Assembly: GCA_019420505.1 (NCBI GenBank)
Contig: JAHZHC010000027.1
Location: 246,584 to 310,583 of the forward strand
Direction of reading: 5' to 3'
From: Ruminococcus sp.
GTDB lineage: Bacteria; Bacillota; Clostridia; Oscillospirales; Ruminococcaceae
DNA: 64,000 nucleotides
Positions 8,611 to 17,594 of the stretch are shown here, in pieces. Position numbers and translations under genes: made by a program. How positions within the stretch are numbered: position 1 is the stretch's first letter; every line of letters starts with the position of its first letter. The notes beneath the pieces were generated by a model. The model saw only the letters and a list, made by a program, of their open reading frames with translations. It had not been told where the DNA came from and did no database searches.

Positions 8611-9627
8611 ATGAAATTGAAAAAAATACTTTCGTTGTTTACGGCATCAGCTTTAGCTCTCGGTACATTAGCTTCCTGCGGGGTAAAGGATGATTCTGAT
8701 GCTGAGTCTGAATCAAAAGATTCAAAAAACTATAAAATCGGTATAGTTCAGATTATGGAGCATATGTCTCTTAATACTATAAGAGATGCAGTTGTTGACA
8801 GATTGGGTGAACTGGGCTATAAGGACGGAGATAATTGTACAATTGATCTTCAGCAGGCTAATGGTGAGGCTACAACGGTTCAGCAGATTCTTGATAAGTT
8901 CAAGGATGACGGAGCTGACGTTATTGTTGCTATTACAACACCGTGTGCACAGCTTGCAGCTCCGTATTCTGAGGAAATTCCTGTTGTATTTTCAGCAGTT
9001 ACTGATCCGGTAGGCGCAGGAATTGCCGAATCAATCGAAAAGACAGGTGCAAATATTACAGGTACTTCCGATAAACTTGCAATCAGCAAGATCCTTGATT
9101 TTGCACAAACATTAAAACCTGAAATTAAAACTCTCGGATATCTTTATAATACAGGCGAGGATAATTCGGTTTCTTGTCTTAAGGAAGTAAAGGAATACTG
9201 TGAATCCAAGGGTATTAAAGTAGTAGAAGCTGCTGCAACAAATACTTCTGAGGTACAGGAAGCTGCTCAGAAGCTTGCAGATCAGTGTGACGCTGTATTT
9301 TCACCGAATGATAATACAATTGCAGGTGCAATGGGTACAGTTACAGAAGTTATGAATAAGGCTAAGGTTCCAATGTTTGTAGGAGCTGATTCAATGGTTC
9401 ATGACGGAGGCTTTGCAACAGTTGGAATTGAATATACTGATCTCGGAAAAGAAACAGCAAATATGGTTGCTCAGATTCTCAGCGGAGAAAAGAAAGCTTC
9501 AGAAATCCCTGTAAAGGTATTTAACGAAGACCTGAGCAATTATATCAATAAATCAACGGCTGAGGCAATCGGAATTACAATTCCTGAAGATGTTCTTAAT
9601 AATGAGAAAACCATTATTGTAGAATAA
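8611..9627 (+). CDS. ABC transporter substrate-binding lipoprotein (PF04392 / TrpX-like)
   Basis: A 338-residue protein with a lipoprotein signal peptide (lipobox LGTLASCG, Cys near residue 23) and a periplasmic-binding fold: YKIGIVQIMEHMSLNTIRD, PVVFSAVTDPVGAG, VFSPNDNTIAGAM and a C-terminal IGITIPEDVL. It belongs to the ABC_sub_bind family, whose members include TrpX-like tryptophan/tyrosine-binding proteins, and would capture a small ligand outside the membrane. Permease and ATPase genes follow in the same direction. The hairpin after this gene probably sets a higher level of the binding protein than of the membrane parts. The ligand is not determinable. Confidence 0.85.
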   Translation: MKLKKILSLFTASALALGTLASCGVKDDSDAESESKDSKNYKIGIVQIMEHMSLNTIRDAVVDRLGELGYKDGDNCTIDLQQANGEATTVQQILDKFKDDGADVIVAITTPCAQLAAPYSEEIPVVFSAVTDPVGAGIAESIEKTGANITGTSDKLAISKILDFAQTLKPEIKTLGYLYNTGEDNSVSCLKEVKEYCESKGIKVVEAAATNTSEVQEAAQKLADQCDAVFSPNDNTIAGAMGTVTEVMNKAKVPMFVGADSMVHDGGFATVGIEYTDLGKETANMVAQILSGEKKASEIPVKVFNEDLSNYINKSTAEAIGITIPEDVLNNEKTIIVE

Positions 9628-9632
9628 ATTTG

Positions 9633-9661
9633 TTGCAAAAAGTGTAAAAACAGTGTATAAT
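9633..9661 (+). promoter_or_regulatory. Promoter-like sequence before the permease gene
   Basis: TTGCAA (9633-9638), 17-base spacer, TATAAT (9656-9661). It overlaps the start of the hairpin at 9659. Confidence 0.5.
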
Positions 9662-9696
9662 AGTGAAGTGGAGTAATCTGCTTCACTATTTTTCAT
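9659..9696 (+). terminator. Hairpin between binding-protein and permease genes
   Basis: Perfect 10-bp stem AATAGTGAAG / CTTCACTATT followed by TTTCATT. It is a likely partial terminator that lowers expression of the downstream membrane components. Confidence 0.65.
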
Positions 9697-9736
9697 TGAA
9701 TTAATAAAGAAACTTGCGGGAAAGGATTTATTACAT

Positions 9737-10720
9737 ATGAAACTAAATAAGAAAACTTTTATTTCGTTGCTGCCTAAAATAATATTGTTGGTATTTTTGA
9801 TTCTGATAATTAATATGCGGTTGAGTGAAAGCGTTGTGACCGGTACTTTTGAAAAGGGGCTTGTTTTTGCATTGCTTGCATTAGGCATATTTATTTCTTT
9901 CAGAATACTTGATATTCCTGATTTATCCGTTGACGGAACTTTTACATTGGGTGTTGCCGTTTCGGTTATGAAAGCTTATAACGGCGATACGATCCAAGGA
10001 ATATTTATTGCTTTGCTGGCAGGTGCAATTGCCGGGTGCGTTACAGGTATATTGATAACCAAATTAAATGTCCAGCCAATTTTGGCAGGAATAATTACGA
10101 TGACAGCATTATATTCTATAAACCTTAAAATAATGGACAGACCTAATATTTCACTCTATAGAAAAGAAACTTTGTATACTGTTATGGAGAAATATTTCGG
10201 AGAATATTATAAGCTTGCTACCGGAGCAATGGTAGTTATTATTGCAGGAATCCTGCTTTTTGCTTTTTTAAAAACACAGGCAGGAATGTCATTGAGAGCA
10301 ACAGGAGATAATGAATTTATGGTCAGGGCTTCGTCTATAAATTCTGACAGAATGAAAATTTTAGGATTTGCAATTGCTAATGCTCTTGTATCCTTAAGTG
10401 GTGCAATGTATGCGCAGTATTCATCAGCAGGTGATACAAACAGCGGAACAGGTATGTTGGTTGTAGGTCTTGCTTCAATTATTATAGGCGAAATTTTCTT
10501 TACACGTCATACTATTTTAAACGGTATTCTTGCCGCAGTTTTCGGCGCTGTAGCATATAGATTTATTCTTGCTTTTGCGATGAATATGGGTATGGACAGT
10601 AACTATACCAAGCTTTTTTCAGCGGTAATCGTTGTGTTGGCAATTTCAATTCCCGCAATTAAAAATTATTCTGTAATATATTATAATAGATTATTTAAAA
10701 AGAATAAGGGGGTACAGTAA
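9737..10720 (+). CDS. ABC transporter permease (TrpY-like / branched-chain type)
   Basis: A 327-residue integral membrane protein with about eight to ten hydrophobic segments, for example IILLVFLILIINMRL, LVFALLALGIFISF and IIAGILLFAFLKTQ. The conserved cytoplasmic coupling region is TQAGMSLRATGDNEFMVRA, as in BPD_transp_2 permeases. It forms the membrane channel of the importer with the upstream lipoprotein and downstream ATPase. The ATPase gene starts immediately after its stop. Confidence 0.9.
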   Translation: MKLNKKTFISLLPKIILLVFLILIINMRLSESVVTGTFEKGLVFALLALGIFISFRILDIPDLSVDGTFTLGVAVSVMKAYNGDTIQGIFIALLAGAIAGCVTGILITKLNVQPILAGIITMTALYSINLKIMDRPNISLYRKETLYTVMEKYFGEYYKLATGAMVVIIAGILLFAFLKTQAGMSLRATGDNEFMVRASSINSDRMKILGFAIANALVSLSGAMYAQYSSAGDTNSGTGMLVVGLASIIIGEIFFTRHTILNGILAAVFGAVAYRFILAFAMNMGMDSNYTKLFSAVIVVLAISIPAIKNYSVIYYNRLFKKNKGVQ

Positions 10721-11509
10721 ATGCTCAAACTTGAAAATGTGTGTATAACCTTTAATGCTAATACAGTTAATGAACGTAAGGCGCTCCAAAATATTAATTT
10801 AAGTATTGAAAACGGTGACTTTATTACTGTTATCGGTTCAAACGGTGCCGGAAAATCAACCTTAATGAATGCTATAAGCGGTACGTATAGAATTGATCAG
10901 GGAAAAATTTTGCTGGACGATAAAAATATAACTAATCTGAAAGAACATCAGAGGGCAAAAATAGTCGGCAGACTTTTTCAGGATCCGCTCCGGGGAACTG
11001 CTCCTAATATGACAATTGAAGAAAATCTGGGGTTAGCATATAGCCGAGGAAAAAGGAGAAGTCTTTTCCCCGGTATCAGAAAAAAAGATGTCAGCTATTT
11101 TAAAGAAAAACTGGCTGAGCTTGATTTGGGGCTTGAAGAACGAATGAAAACTCCCGTTGGATTACTCTCAGGGGGACAGCGTCAGGCTCTGACGCTTCTT
11201 ATGGCAACAATAGTAACACCAAAGCTTCTTTTGCTCGATGAGCATACAGCAGCGCTTGATCCTAAAACTGCCGATAAGGTTATGGGGCTTACTGATAGAA
11301 TTGTAAAAAAAGACAATATAACTACTCTTATGATTACACATAATATACCCAATGCCTTGAAATATGGCAATAAAACGCTTGTCATGAGTCAGGGCAAGGT
11401 TATTCTTGTGCTTCAAGGCGAAGAACGTAAGAATATGACGGTTGAAAAGCTTATGAAGCTTTATTCGGATAATGCTGATGATGTAATGTCAGATAAAATG
11501 CTGCTTTAG
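10721..11509 (+). CDS. ABC transporter ATP-binding protein (TrpZ-like)
   Basis: A 262-residue ATPase with all core motifs: Walker A GSNGAGKST, Q-loop RLFQDPLRG, ABC signature LLSGGQRQAL, Walker B LLLLDEHTAAL (catalytic Glu present) and the switch histidine in MITHN. It energises the importer encoded by the two preceding genes; a cytoplasmic dimer on the permease is expected. Zero-base spacing from the permease stop implies translational coupling. Confidence 0.93.
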   Translation: MLKLENVCITFNANTVNERKALQNINLSIENGDFITVIGSNGAGKSTLMNAISGTYRIDQGKILLDDKNITNLKEHQRAKIVGRLFQDPLRGTAPNMTIEENLGLAYSRGKRRSLFPGIRKKDVSYFKEKLAELDLGLEERMKTPVGLLSGGQRQALTLLMATIVTPKLLLLDEHTAALDPKTADKVMGLTDRIVKKDNITTLMITHNIPNALKYGNKTLVMSQGKVILVLQGEERKNMTVEKLMKLYSDNADDVMSDKMLL

Positions 11510-11556
11510 TATTGACATTTGTATAATGGCAATCAGAATTAAGACAGGAGAGTTTA

Positions 11557-13782
11557 ATGATAAAAGTAAAAAGTTTTTTAACATTTATTTCAGCTTTGAT
11601 AATTATGTTTGCTTTTTCGGTTTTGGCTTCAGCTCAGAATGATTTGGTTATCAATGATTCGGAAAAATATTTGGAAACATCTGAACCGGACTATGAAAAT
11701 GATCCGTTATATATAAAATATTTGAACCAGCCGATGACAATGCCATCGGTGGCAGGATCCAATAAGCTTATACATAATAAAACATTTGCAAAATATGATA
11801 AGGTTTATGGTGTTGATGTTTCATACTTTCAGAATACTATCAATTGGAAAAAAGTGAAGGCGTCAGGAATTGATTTTGCTGTGATCCGTGTTGGTTATCG
11901 TGGATATGGAGACGGCACTTTGATGGTGGATTCTAAATTTAAAGAGAATCTTGTAAACGCAAAAGCTGCGGGTGTTGATGTAGGGGTCTATTTCTTTACT
12001 CAGGCTATTAACGTTTCAGAAGCAAAAAAGGAAGCGGAATATGTTTTAAAACAAATTAAAGGATATACTCTTGAATTACCTGTTTATATAGATATGGAAG
12101 AGATAAGCTATGATTCAGCACGGTTTGATAAAGCTGGTCTTTCATATTCAGCAAAAACAAATATATGCAGGGCTTTCTGTGAAACAATAGAAAATGCCGG
12201 TTACAGGGCAGGAGTATATGCGAGCAATAATTGTCTGACTTATCATTTTAACGGTCCTGCTCTTGCTGAAGATTATGATATCTGGGTAGCTCATTACAAT
12301 AATTATACTGACTACAAAGGAGAATATCAAATGTGGCAGTATACAGGTACCGGCAGAGTTGGCGGCATAACTACTACTGTTGATATGAATGTACTTTATA
12401 TGAAAAAAGGTCCTGATAAGGTTTGTAATTTGAAAGCCGACGGCTATGGTCAAAAGACATCTTTATGCTGGGATAAAATCGATTATGCTCATGGATATGC
12501 AGTTTTCGTAAAAAATCTGGAAACAGGCAAACTAAGTGAAATAGCTAAAACTTCTTCTACAGATAAAACGGTAAACATTCCTTTTGAGAAATCAAGATTT
12601 TATGTTAAGTCGTATTATAATATTGGTACAAAATATGCGTATTCTCCTTATTCAACAGGTATATCTGTTTATAAAAAGTATTTGCCGGAAGTTGCCGGAT
12701 TTAAATGTGTAAAAACACTTCATGATACAGTTTCTTTATCATGGGAGAGAATGAAAGATTGCGACGGATATATAATTTATAAATATGATAATGCACAGAA
12801 AAAGTATATAAGAATAGTCAGGATAAATGATAATATTAATAATTATAAGGTTTCTGATTTGCTTCCCGGGACAGCTTATAAATTTGCAGTGAAAGCATAT
12901 AAAATTGTTGACGGAAAGGAAATTGCAAGCGGAAGTTATCCGTCACTTTCTGTAATTACAAACCTGAAAGAAGTTACAGGCTTTAAAGCTTCATCAGCTA
13001 CTGTTAATACTGTAAAATTATCTTGGAATAAATATAAGAATGCACAGGGTTATATTATTTATAGATATGATAATTCCAAGAAAAATTGGGTTCGTGTAAA
13101 TAAAACCTCTCAAAATGTAAATTCTTTTGTGGTAAAAAATCTGAACAGCGGAGCTGCTCATAAATTTGCTGTTAAAGCTTATATTACTTCCAATGGGAAT
13201 GAAATTGCAAGTTCAGGTTATCCTGTCGTATCAGCTTTTACAAGGTTTGATAATGTAAGCGGAATTAATTCTAATTCATCTTCGGAAAGTATAAAATTGT
13301 CATGGAAAAAAAGTAATGGGGCAGACGGATATATTGTTTACCAATATAAAAGTGGTAAATGGGTGAGAATTGCTAAAACTGATAATAATACATATCTTAT
13401 AAAAAAGCTTTCTTCAGGAAGCACTTATTGGTTTACCGTAAAAGCATATAAAATATTTGATAATAAAGAAATTACAAGCCAGAGTTTTAATACATATAAA
13501 ACATCTACCGATCCGGAAACGGTAAACTTTTCTGTAACCACAGCTAAAGGTAAAGTTACGTTAAAATGGAATAAAGTCAGAGGTGCTACAGGTTATATTG
13601 CCTATTATAAAACATCAGCTAATGAATCCTGGAAAAGACTCAATGTTACTTCGGGTACATCATATACAAAAAGCGGATTGACAAAGGGTAAAACCTATTA
13701 CTTTACAGTCAAGGCATACAGAAATTATAACGGTATAACATATAATGGCTCATATAAATCTAAATCTGTAAAAGTACGATAA
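11557..13782 (+). CDS. Secreted GH25 lysozyme with about five fibronectin type III repeats
   Basis: A 741-residue protein with a signal peptide (residues 1-27). The GH25 muramidase domain (about 85-285) includes the acidic residues of GVDVSYFQNTINW and YIDMEEISYD and the closing WQYTGTGRVGG. About five Fn3-like repeats of 80-90 residues follow, each with a W near the start and a KAY segment near the end. It should cleave the glycan chain of peptidoglycan; the repeats probably bind the wall or space the enzyme. The start has ACAGGAGAG upstream. Its Fn3 repeats closely resemble the single Fn3 domain of the island endolysin encoded 0.9 kb away on the other strand. Confidence 0.9.
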   Translation: MIKVKSFLTFISALIIMFAFSVLASAQNDLVINDSEKYLETSEPDYENDPLYIKYLNQPMTMPSVAGSNKLIHNKTFAKYDKVYGVDVSYFQNTINWKKVKASGIDFAVIRVGYRGYGDGTLMVDSKFKENLVNAKAAGVDVGVYFFTQAINVSEAKKEAEYVLKQIKGYTLELPVYIDMEEISYDSARFDKAGLSYSAKTNICRAFCETIENAGYRAGVYASNNCLTYHFNGPALAEDYDIWVAHYNNYTDYKGEYQMWQYTGTGRVGGITTTVDMNVLYMKKGPDKVCNLKADGYGQKTSLCWDKIDYAHGYAVFVKNLETGKLSEIAKTSSTDKTVNIPFEKSRFYVKSYYNIGTKYAYSPYSTGISVYKKYLPEVAGFKCVKTLHDTVSLSWERMKDCDGYIIYKYDNAQKKYIRIVRINDNINNYKVSDLLPGTAYKFAVKAYKIVDGKEIASGSYPSLSVITNLKEVTGFKASSATVNTVKLSWNKYKNAQGYIIYRYDNSKKNWVRVNKTSQNVNSFVVKNLNSGAAHKFAVKAYITSNGNEIASSGYPVVSAFTRFDNVSGINSNSSSESIKLSWKKSNGADGYIVYQYKSGKWVRIAKTDNNTYLIKKLSSGSTYWFTVKAYKIFDNKEITSQSFNTYKTSTDPETVNFSVTTAKGKVTLKWNKVRGATGYIAYYKTSANESWKRLNVTSGTSYTKSGLTKGKTYYFTVKAYRNYNGITYNGSYKSKSVKVR

Positions 13783-13932
13783 GCTGTTCTGAAATTATTA
13801 TTCTATGTTCTAAGATAAACAAATACGAACTTTGAACTGTAATTGAACAGTACGTTATTTTTAATCAAATCCTTTATGGCAAGAATTTCTCAAAGGAGAA
13901 CCTTACAAAATTTTATTTATGATTTACATTAG

Positions 13933-13972
13933 TAAAAAAATAGGGTTAAGAACATTTTTGGTTCTTAACCCT
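13933..13972 (-). terminator. Strong terminator closing the lysis end of the island
   Basis: Perfect 12-bp stem (13942-13953 with 13961-13972), loop of seven, then ATTTTTTT on the minus strand. It lies immediately after the last leftward island gene and marks a practical left border. Confidence 0.9.
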
Positions 13973-13976
13973 AAAT

Positions 13977-14366
13977 TTATTTAATTACTTCCCATTCAAG
14001 CATTTCATCAACAATAGTGTGAATGTAACTATTACCGCCATTCTTTTCGTATGAATCGTACAGTTTGATCAAATTTTCACGTTCATATATAGGAAATGCT
14101 TTAAGTTCAAAGTATTTATAGTATATTGCTGTTATTTCACTTCGAGTAATACATAACAATGCTTCATTTTGTGATAGGTTTTTCTTTTCACTTTCTATAA
14201 TATGTAGTTTCAACATTTCTTTAATTTCTGATAATGTATCTTTATTTACATTACTGATTTTATTCATAAACCATTTTCTAAATGGTTTAATGAGAATTGT
14301 TAATGCTGAAATGCTCGACAGAAATAAGCCAACAAAGACGGCGATATTTTTTGCTGTTTCAATCAT
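13977..14366 (-). CDS. Small membrane-anchored protein, holin-like
   Basis: A 129-residue protein with one N-terminal transmembrane segment (IAVFVGLFLSSISALTILI) followed by a basic, mostly helical cytoplasmic region. It ends the leftward lysis block after endolysin and holin. Small proteins of this build next to endolysins often modulate or form the holin; that role is inferred from position only. It begins 14 bases after the stop of the preceding gene. Confidence 0.55.
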   Translation of the reverse strand: MIETAKNIAVFVGLFLSSISALTILIKPFRKWFMNKISNVNKDTLSEIKEMLKLHIIESEKKNLSQNEALLCITRSEITAIYYKYFELKAFPIYERENLIKLYDSYEKNGGNSYIHTIVDEMLEWEVIK

Positions 14367-14380
14367 TTTTAAAATACCGC

Positions 14381-14647
14381 CTATTGGTTTTCTGTCATTT
14401 CATCATCTTCAGATAAATAGTCTGTAATATATTCTGTATCTTCTGTTATATTGTGACTATTGTTTGAATCAGCAAGTCCTTCCCCGATAATATATGCAAT
14501 TAAGGCACCGCCTGACATGATAATAGATGTTACTTGTGTTTCTGTGTCAGACGATACATTAAAAGCGATTAAAAGGGGAGTGATAAATCCTACAATTGCA
14601 GACCAAAACTTGCGTGATGTTAATTTTCTTTTCCACTCAACCTTCAT
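14381..14647 (-). CDS. Phage holin-like protein
   Basis: An 88-residue protein with the typical small-holin layout: a basic start (KVEWKRKLTSRKFW), two hydrophobic segments (SAIVGFITPLLIAFNV and IIMSGGALIAYIIGEG) separated by a short polar turn, and an acidic tail. Such proteins open the membrane so that the CHAP endolysin encoded just upstream in the operon can reach the wall. GGAG precedes the ATG, and the gene starts 12 bases after the endolysin stop. Confidence 0.8.
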   Translation of the reverse strand: MKVEWKRKLTSRKFWSAIVGFITPLLIAFNVSSDTETQVTSIIMSGGALIAYIIGEGLADSNNSHNITEDTEYITDYLSEDDEMTENQ

Positions 14648-14659
14648 AACATTTCTCCT

Positions 14660-15625
14660 TTATATCTTCTTTTCAATTTCCGTGTGTAATCTCTTAATGA
14701 AATTTGTTCCGGCAATACCGTTTTGCTGATAACCCCACTTGCCAAGCAGCTCGTTTACTGCGCTTTTTGTACCATTGCCAAATCCGCCGTCTTTAGCCAC
14801 TTTATATTTTGTCATTTTGAGGTTATACGCTAATAAAAGCAGTTCTTTCATGGCTAATAATCCTGTTGTTTTATCTCCGCTCTTATATCCGCTTTTATCA
14901 AGGATAGGTTTAGTTGTAACTGCTGTAATTTGAGGGTATGATGGACTTAATATTTCTTTACCGTCCACTGTCTTATATGCTCTTATTGCATATTTATAGC
15001 TTGTACCTGAAGCAAGGTTTTTGTCTGTATAAGTAAGATTCTTGCCTTTAGCTATACGCTTATATTTTTTTGCTTTAGTATCATATCGGTATACTATATA
15101 TCCGTCTGCATTAGTCACTTTGTTCCATGTCAGCTTAACAGCATTTGATAAAACATTAGCTGCCTTAAATCCTGATACATTTGCAATATCAATATTACTG
15201 CGGTCTATAGGCTCTAAAAATCCTGCAATATCTGAGTAATCGTGCTTAACCTTAGTAAAGCCTTCGTTTCTTCCGGTCCAATTCTGGTCGTAAGAATAAA
15301 AGTAATTTGTATCACCCTCGCCAGTACAAATACTGATATGACCTATACCGTTTCCGTGCCCTTTAAACACAGCAACAACACCTTTTTTGGGAACATAAGA
15401 AGGTGTGTTTTTTACAGCTTTGAATTTTGTTTGTAAAATAGTTTTGTGCTTATTAAAATCCGTAAAATAATTAATTGCATTATAAAAAATAAATAATGCT
15501 GAAGACGGAATGCCATGCACATTTGCAAAATAATCATTGGCTAAATCACAGCATTGAACACCATAATATCCGTCATAGTCAATTGACTTGTTTTTCCGTT
15601 TACTTATCCATTCGTCGAATGTCAT
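14660..15625 (-). CDS. Endolysin: CHAP amidase/peptidase + Fn3 + C-terminal peptidoglycan-binding-like domain
   Basis: A 321-residue modular lysin. The N-terminal CHAP domain (about 1-140) shows the catalytic Cys in GVQCCDLANDYF and the His in GHISICTG, with YDQNW downstream. Residues about 150-238 form an Fn3 domain (FKAANVLSNAVKLTWNK, ending YAIRAYKTVDGKE). The C-terminal ~65 residues (KDGGFGNGTKSAVNELL) resemble a PG_binding_1 repeat. No signal peptide is seen, so release by the adjacent holin fits. The Fn3 domain is of the same type as those in the chromosomal GH25 lysozyme encoded next to the island. Confidence 0.9.
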   Translation of the reverse strand: MTFDEWISKRKNKSIDYDGYYGVQCCDLANDYFANVHGIPSSALFIFYNAINYFTDFNKHKTILQTKFKAVKNTPSYVPKKGVVAVFKGHGNGIGHISICTGEGDTNYFYSYDQNWTGRNEGFTKVKHDYSDIAGFLEPIDRSNIDIANVSGFKAANVLSNAVKLTWNKVTNADGYIVYRYDTKAKKYKRIAKGKNLTYTDKNLASGTSYKYAIRAYKTVDGKEILSPSYPQITAVTTKPILDKSGYKSGDKTTGLLAMKELLLLAYNLKMTKYKVAKDGGFGNGTKSAVNELLGKWGYQQNGIAGTNFIKRLHTEIEKKI

Positions 15626-15639
15626 TTTTATTCCTCCAT

Positions 15640-15667
15640 TTCCTTAGTACATCTTCCTTAGTACATC
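15640..15667. repeat. Two perfect 14-bp tandem repeats
   Basis: TTCCTTAGTACATC occurs twice head to tail just upstream of the endolysin start. The minus strand of the surrounding 15626-15807 gap has a 48-codon open stretch ending VLRKMY without a good start codon, possibly a decayed small tail gene. Nothing else is recognisable there. Confidence 0.6.
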
Positions 15668-15807
15668 CGCCTGATCTATTTCCTGCCAGTTATCAACGCT
15701 TTCATTTACAACAGGAGAATATGTTTCTCCGTCTGTAAGCGTTTTGCTATCATCAATACTTTTGCCATTATTTGATTTTTCCCGGTCTTTTCAATCATAA
15801 CAAATAT

Positions 15808-16332
15808 TTATGTTATAGCTATCCAATTAATATAATAATCAGTTCGTGGTAAAACCGCTGAATTGTCCGATGGCTGTATTACAGCAATATATGTGTCGGA
15901 ACTTTTTTTATAAGTGTATAATGAAGCTTTGCATTGTTCTGGGGTACTAATACTTAATTGTAAACTTGCTATTACTTGTTTACAATTTTTTGGTACAGAT
16001 ATTGTGGCTGTTGCATAAGGAGCGGAAGATGATGTAACAGGAACATATATAGTGCCGTTGCTAATATTATAATTATCATCAATACCTAAATTAGATTTTA
16101 ATGCAATATATCCACTGCTTGGAATAGTCCAATAATAAATCCAAACAGTATCATCTTGTTTTAATTTCCTATGTGTTCGATTAATTAAAAGCATTTCTTG
16201 ATTATTAAATTCAGGAAGTATAACTTTTGCTTTATGTAATGAGTCTTGATATTCCTCAACTATACCAAATGTACGCTTTAACTTATTGTCAGCATTCTGA
16301 CTGTCTTTAATTAATTTATTTATTTTATTCAA
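15808..16332 (-). CDS. Putative tail/baseplate OB-fold protein
   Basis: A 174-residue protein with a helical start and an OB-like beta segment: GIVEEYQDSLHKAKVILPEF, LLINRTHRKLKQDDTVWIYY, then GYIALKSNLG. This pattern is common in small proteins encoded between tail hub and lysis genes of Clostridia phages and resembles the OB domain of spike-type proteins. The remainder is Ser/Thr-rich beta. The gene starts 11 bases after the stop of the hub-like gene in the same operon. The function is inferred from position and pattern. Confidence 0.55.
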   Translation of the reverse strand: MNKINKLIKDSQNADNKLKRTFGIVEEYQDSLHKAKVILPEFNNQEMLLINRTHRKLKQDDTVWIYYWTIPSSGYIALKSNLGIDDNYNISNGTIYVPVTSSSAPYATATISVPKNCKQVIASLQLSISTPEQCKASLYTYKKSSDTYIAVIQPSDNSAVLPRTDYYINWIAIT

Positions 16333-16343
16333 TTAACCACCAC

Positions 16344-17582
16344 CTAATCTAAATCTAATGTAGCAGGCAACTGTTGTAAATTAACAACACTAATTGTCAT
16401 ATCACCAAGACCTATTGGCATTGTAAGAGATTCAATTAAAAATAATTGATTATAAAATCCATACTTCTCATTTGTTATAGAAACATTATTATCGACATCT
16501 AAATGAGGAAGTATAGGATAACTGAAACTAACGTTTAAATTAGTACATACGCTTTGATACAGAAGATATTCTGCATATTGTCTGCATTGTTCCTCACCTG
16601 ATACATCATCATGTGTAATAGTGATATAAACAACGCCACCTTCATATCCTCGCTTTCCGATACTTGATATACAAACATCTGATTTAGGATTATTATTTTT
16701 TGCAGTGTAGGAATAAATTTTACTGTCTGTATCGTCACTTGCGACAGTAACAATATTATATCCTGTAAAATCCCTTGCTAATGTAGTCTGATTATATGAC
16801 AAATTGGCATCATTAAAATGATATATAGGCGCTAAATATTGATAATAACTTGAAACATTGGAATTAAAAACGCTTTCCATACGAAAACGTCCATTAACAT
16901 CGTAATAAACAAACGCTTTAAACATGGTTGCTATTTTTTCAAATATCTCACCTATATATCCACCTTGAGATATTGTAATATCGGCATAAATGTATAAATC
17001 TTCAAATTTTGAATCAATGATTGGTTCTTTTGGATCTAAAGGCATACCATTTCCCATACTTAATGATAGTGTTTCCCTAATCAGATCTCCAACTTTAATT
17101 TTATTCTTTAATAGAATACCATTATTATTTTCAACAGTAGTGAATATTTGTGTCTCAAGCATAGCCATACCGGTCTTTAATTCGCCATTAAAAAATCCAA
17201 ATTTATCAATACCTTCTACAGTAATATTGCAGCCTTGAATATTGGTTGACTTTGCAACAAAAACACCTTGTGAAAACCAATAAATATCATCATAACATTT
17301 AATGCCTATATATATTTTGAATTTACGATTATACCAAAAGTAGTTGTCTGTACTTTTGGAATATTGATGTTCTTTATCAATAATAGTAAAAGAGCAAGAC
17401 CTACGACAGCCTTGCCCTCTTTGTATCTGTATTGTGCCAGCATTATCTTTCGAAATGATATTAATTATTTCACCTATAGAATTTTCGTAGAAATCTAAAA
17501 TTTCCATTTTGAAATAAACAGTACGATAATTTTGTTTTAACGCTTTTAGATATGTGTCAGAAATTTTATTGTAATAATCCAT
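16344..17582 (-). CDS. Phage tail hub-like protein (DUF5048-like)
   Basis: A 412-residue protein following the distal tail gene, the usual place of the tail-associated hub (gp27-like). It has the IQRGQGCRRSCSFTIIDKE segment followed by FWYNRKFKIYIGIK and FSQGVFVAKSTNI, a pattern seen in DUF5048-type tail proteins of Clostridia phages, and a C-terminal beta-rich half. No protease or lysozyme domain is visible. It should sit at the tail tip and connect the tube to receptor-binding parts. The ATG is 12 bases after the previous stop. Confidence 0.65.
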   Translation of the reverse strand: MDYYNKISDTYLKALKQNYRTVYFKMEILDFYENSIGEIINIISKDNAGTIQIQRGQGCRRSCSFTIIDKEHQYSKSTDNYFWYNRKFKIYIGIKCYDDIYWFSQGVFVAKSTNIQGCNITVEGIDKFGFFNGELKTGMAMLETQIFTTVENNNGILLKNKIKVGDLIRETLSLSMGNGMPLDPKEPIIDSKFEDLYIYADITISQGGYIGEIFEKIATMFKAFVYYDVNGRFRMESVFNSNVSSYYQYLAPIYHFNDANLSYNQTTLARDFTGYNIVTVASDDTDSKIYSYTAKNNNPKSDVCISSIGKRGYEGGVVYITITHDDVSGEEQCRQYAEYLLYQSVCTNLNVSFSYPILPHLDVDNNVSITNEKYGFYNQLFLIESLTMPIGLGDMTISVVNLQQLPATLDLD

Positions 17583-17594
17583 TTAATCACCGTC

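Noticed and set aside
15626..15807. XkdX-like small tail gene
   Set aside because: The minus-strand open stretch of ~48 codons has no acceptable start codon or ribosome binding site.
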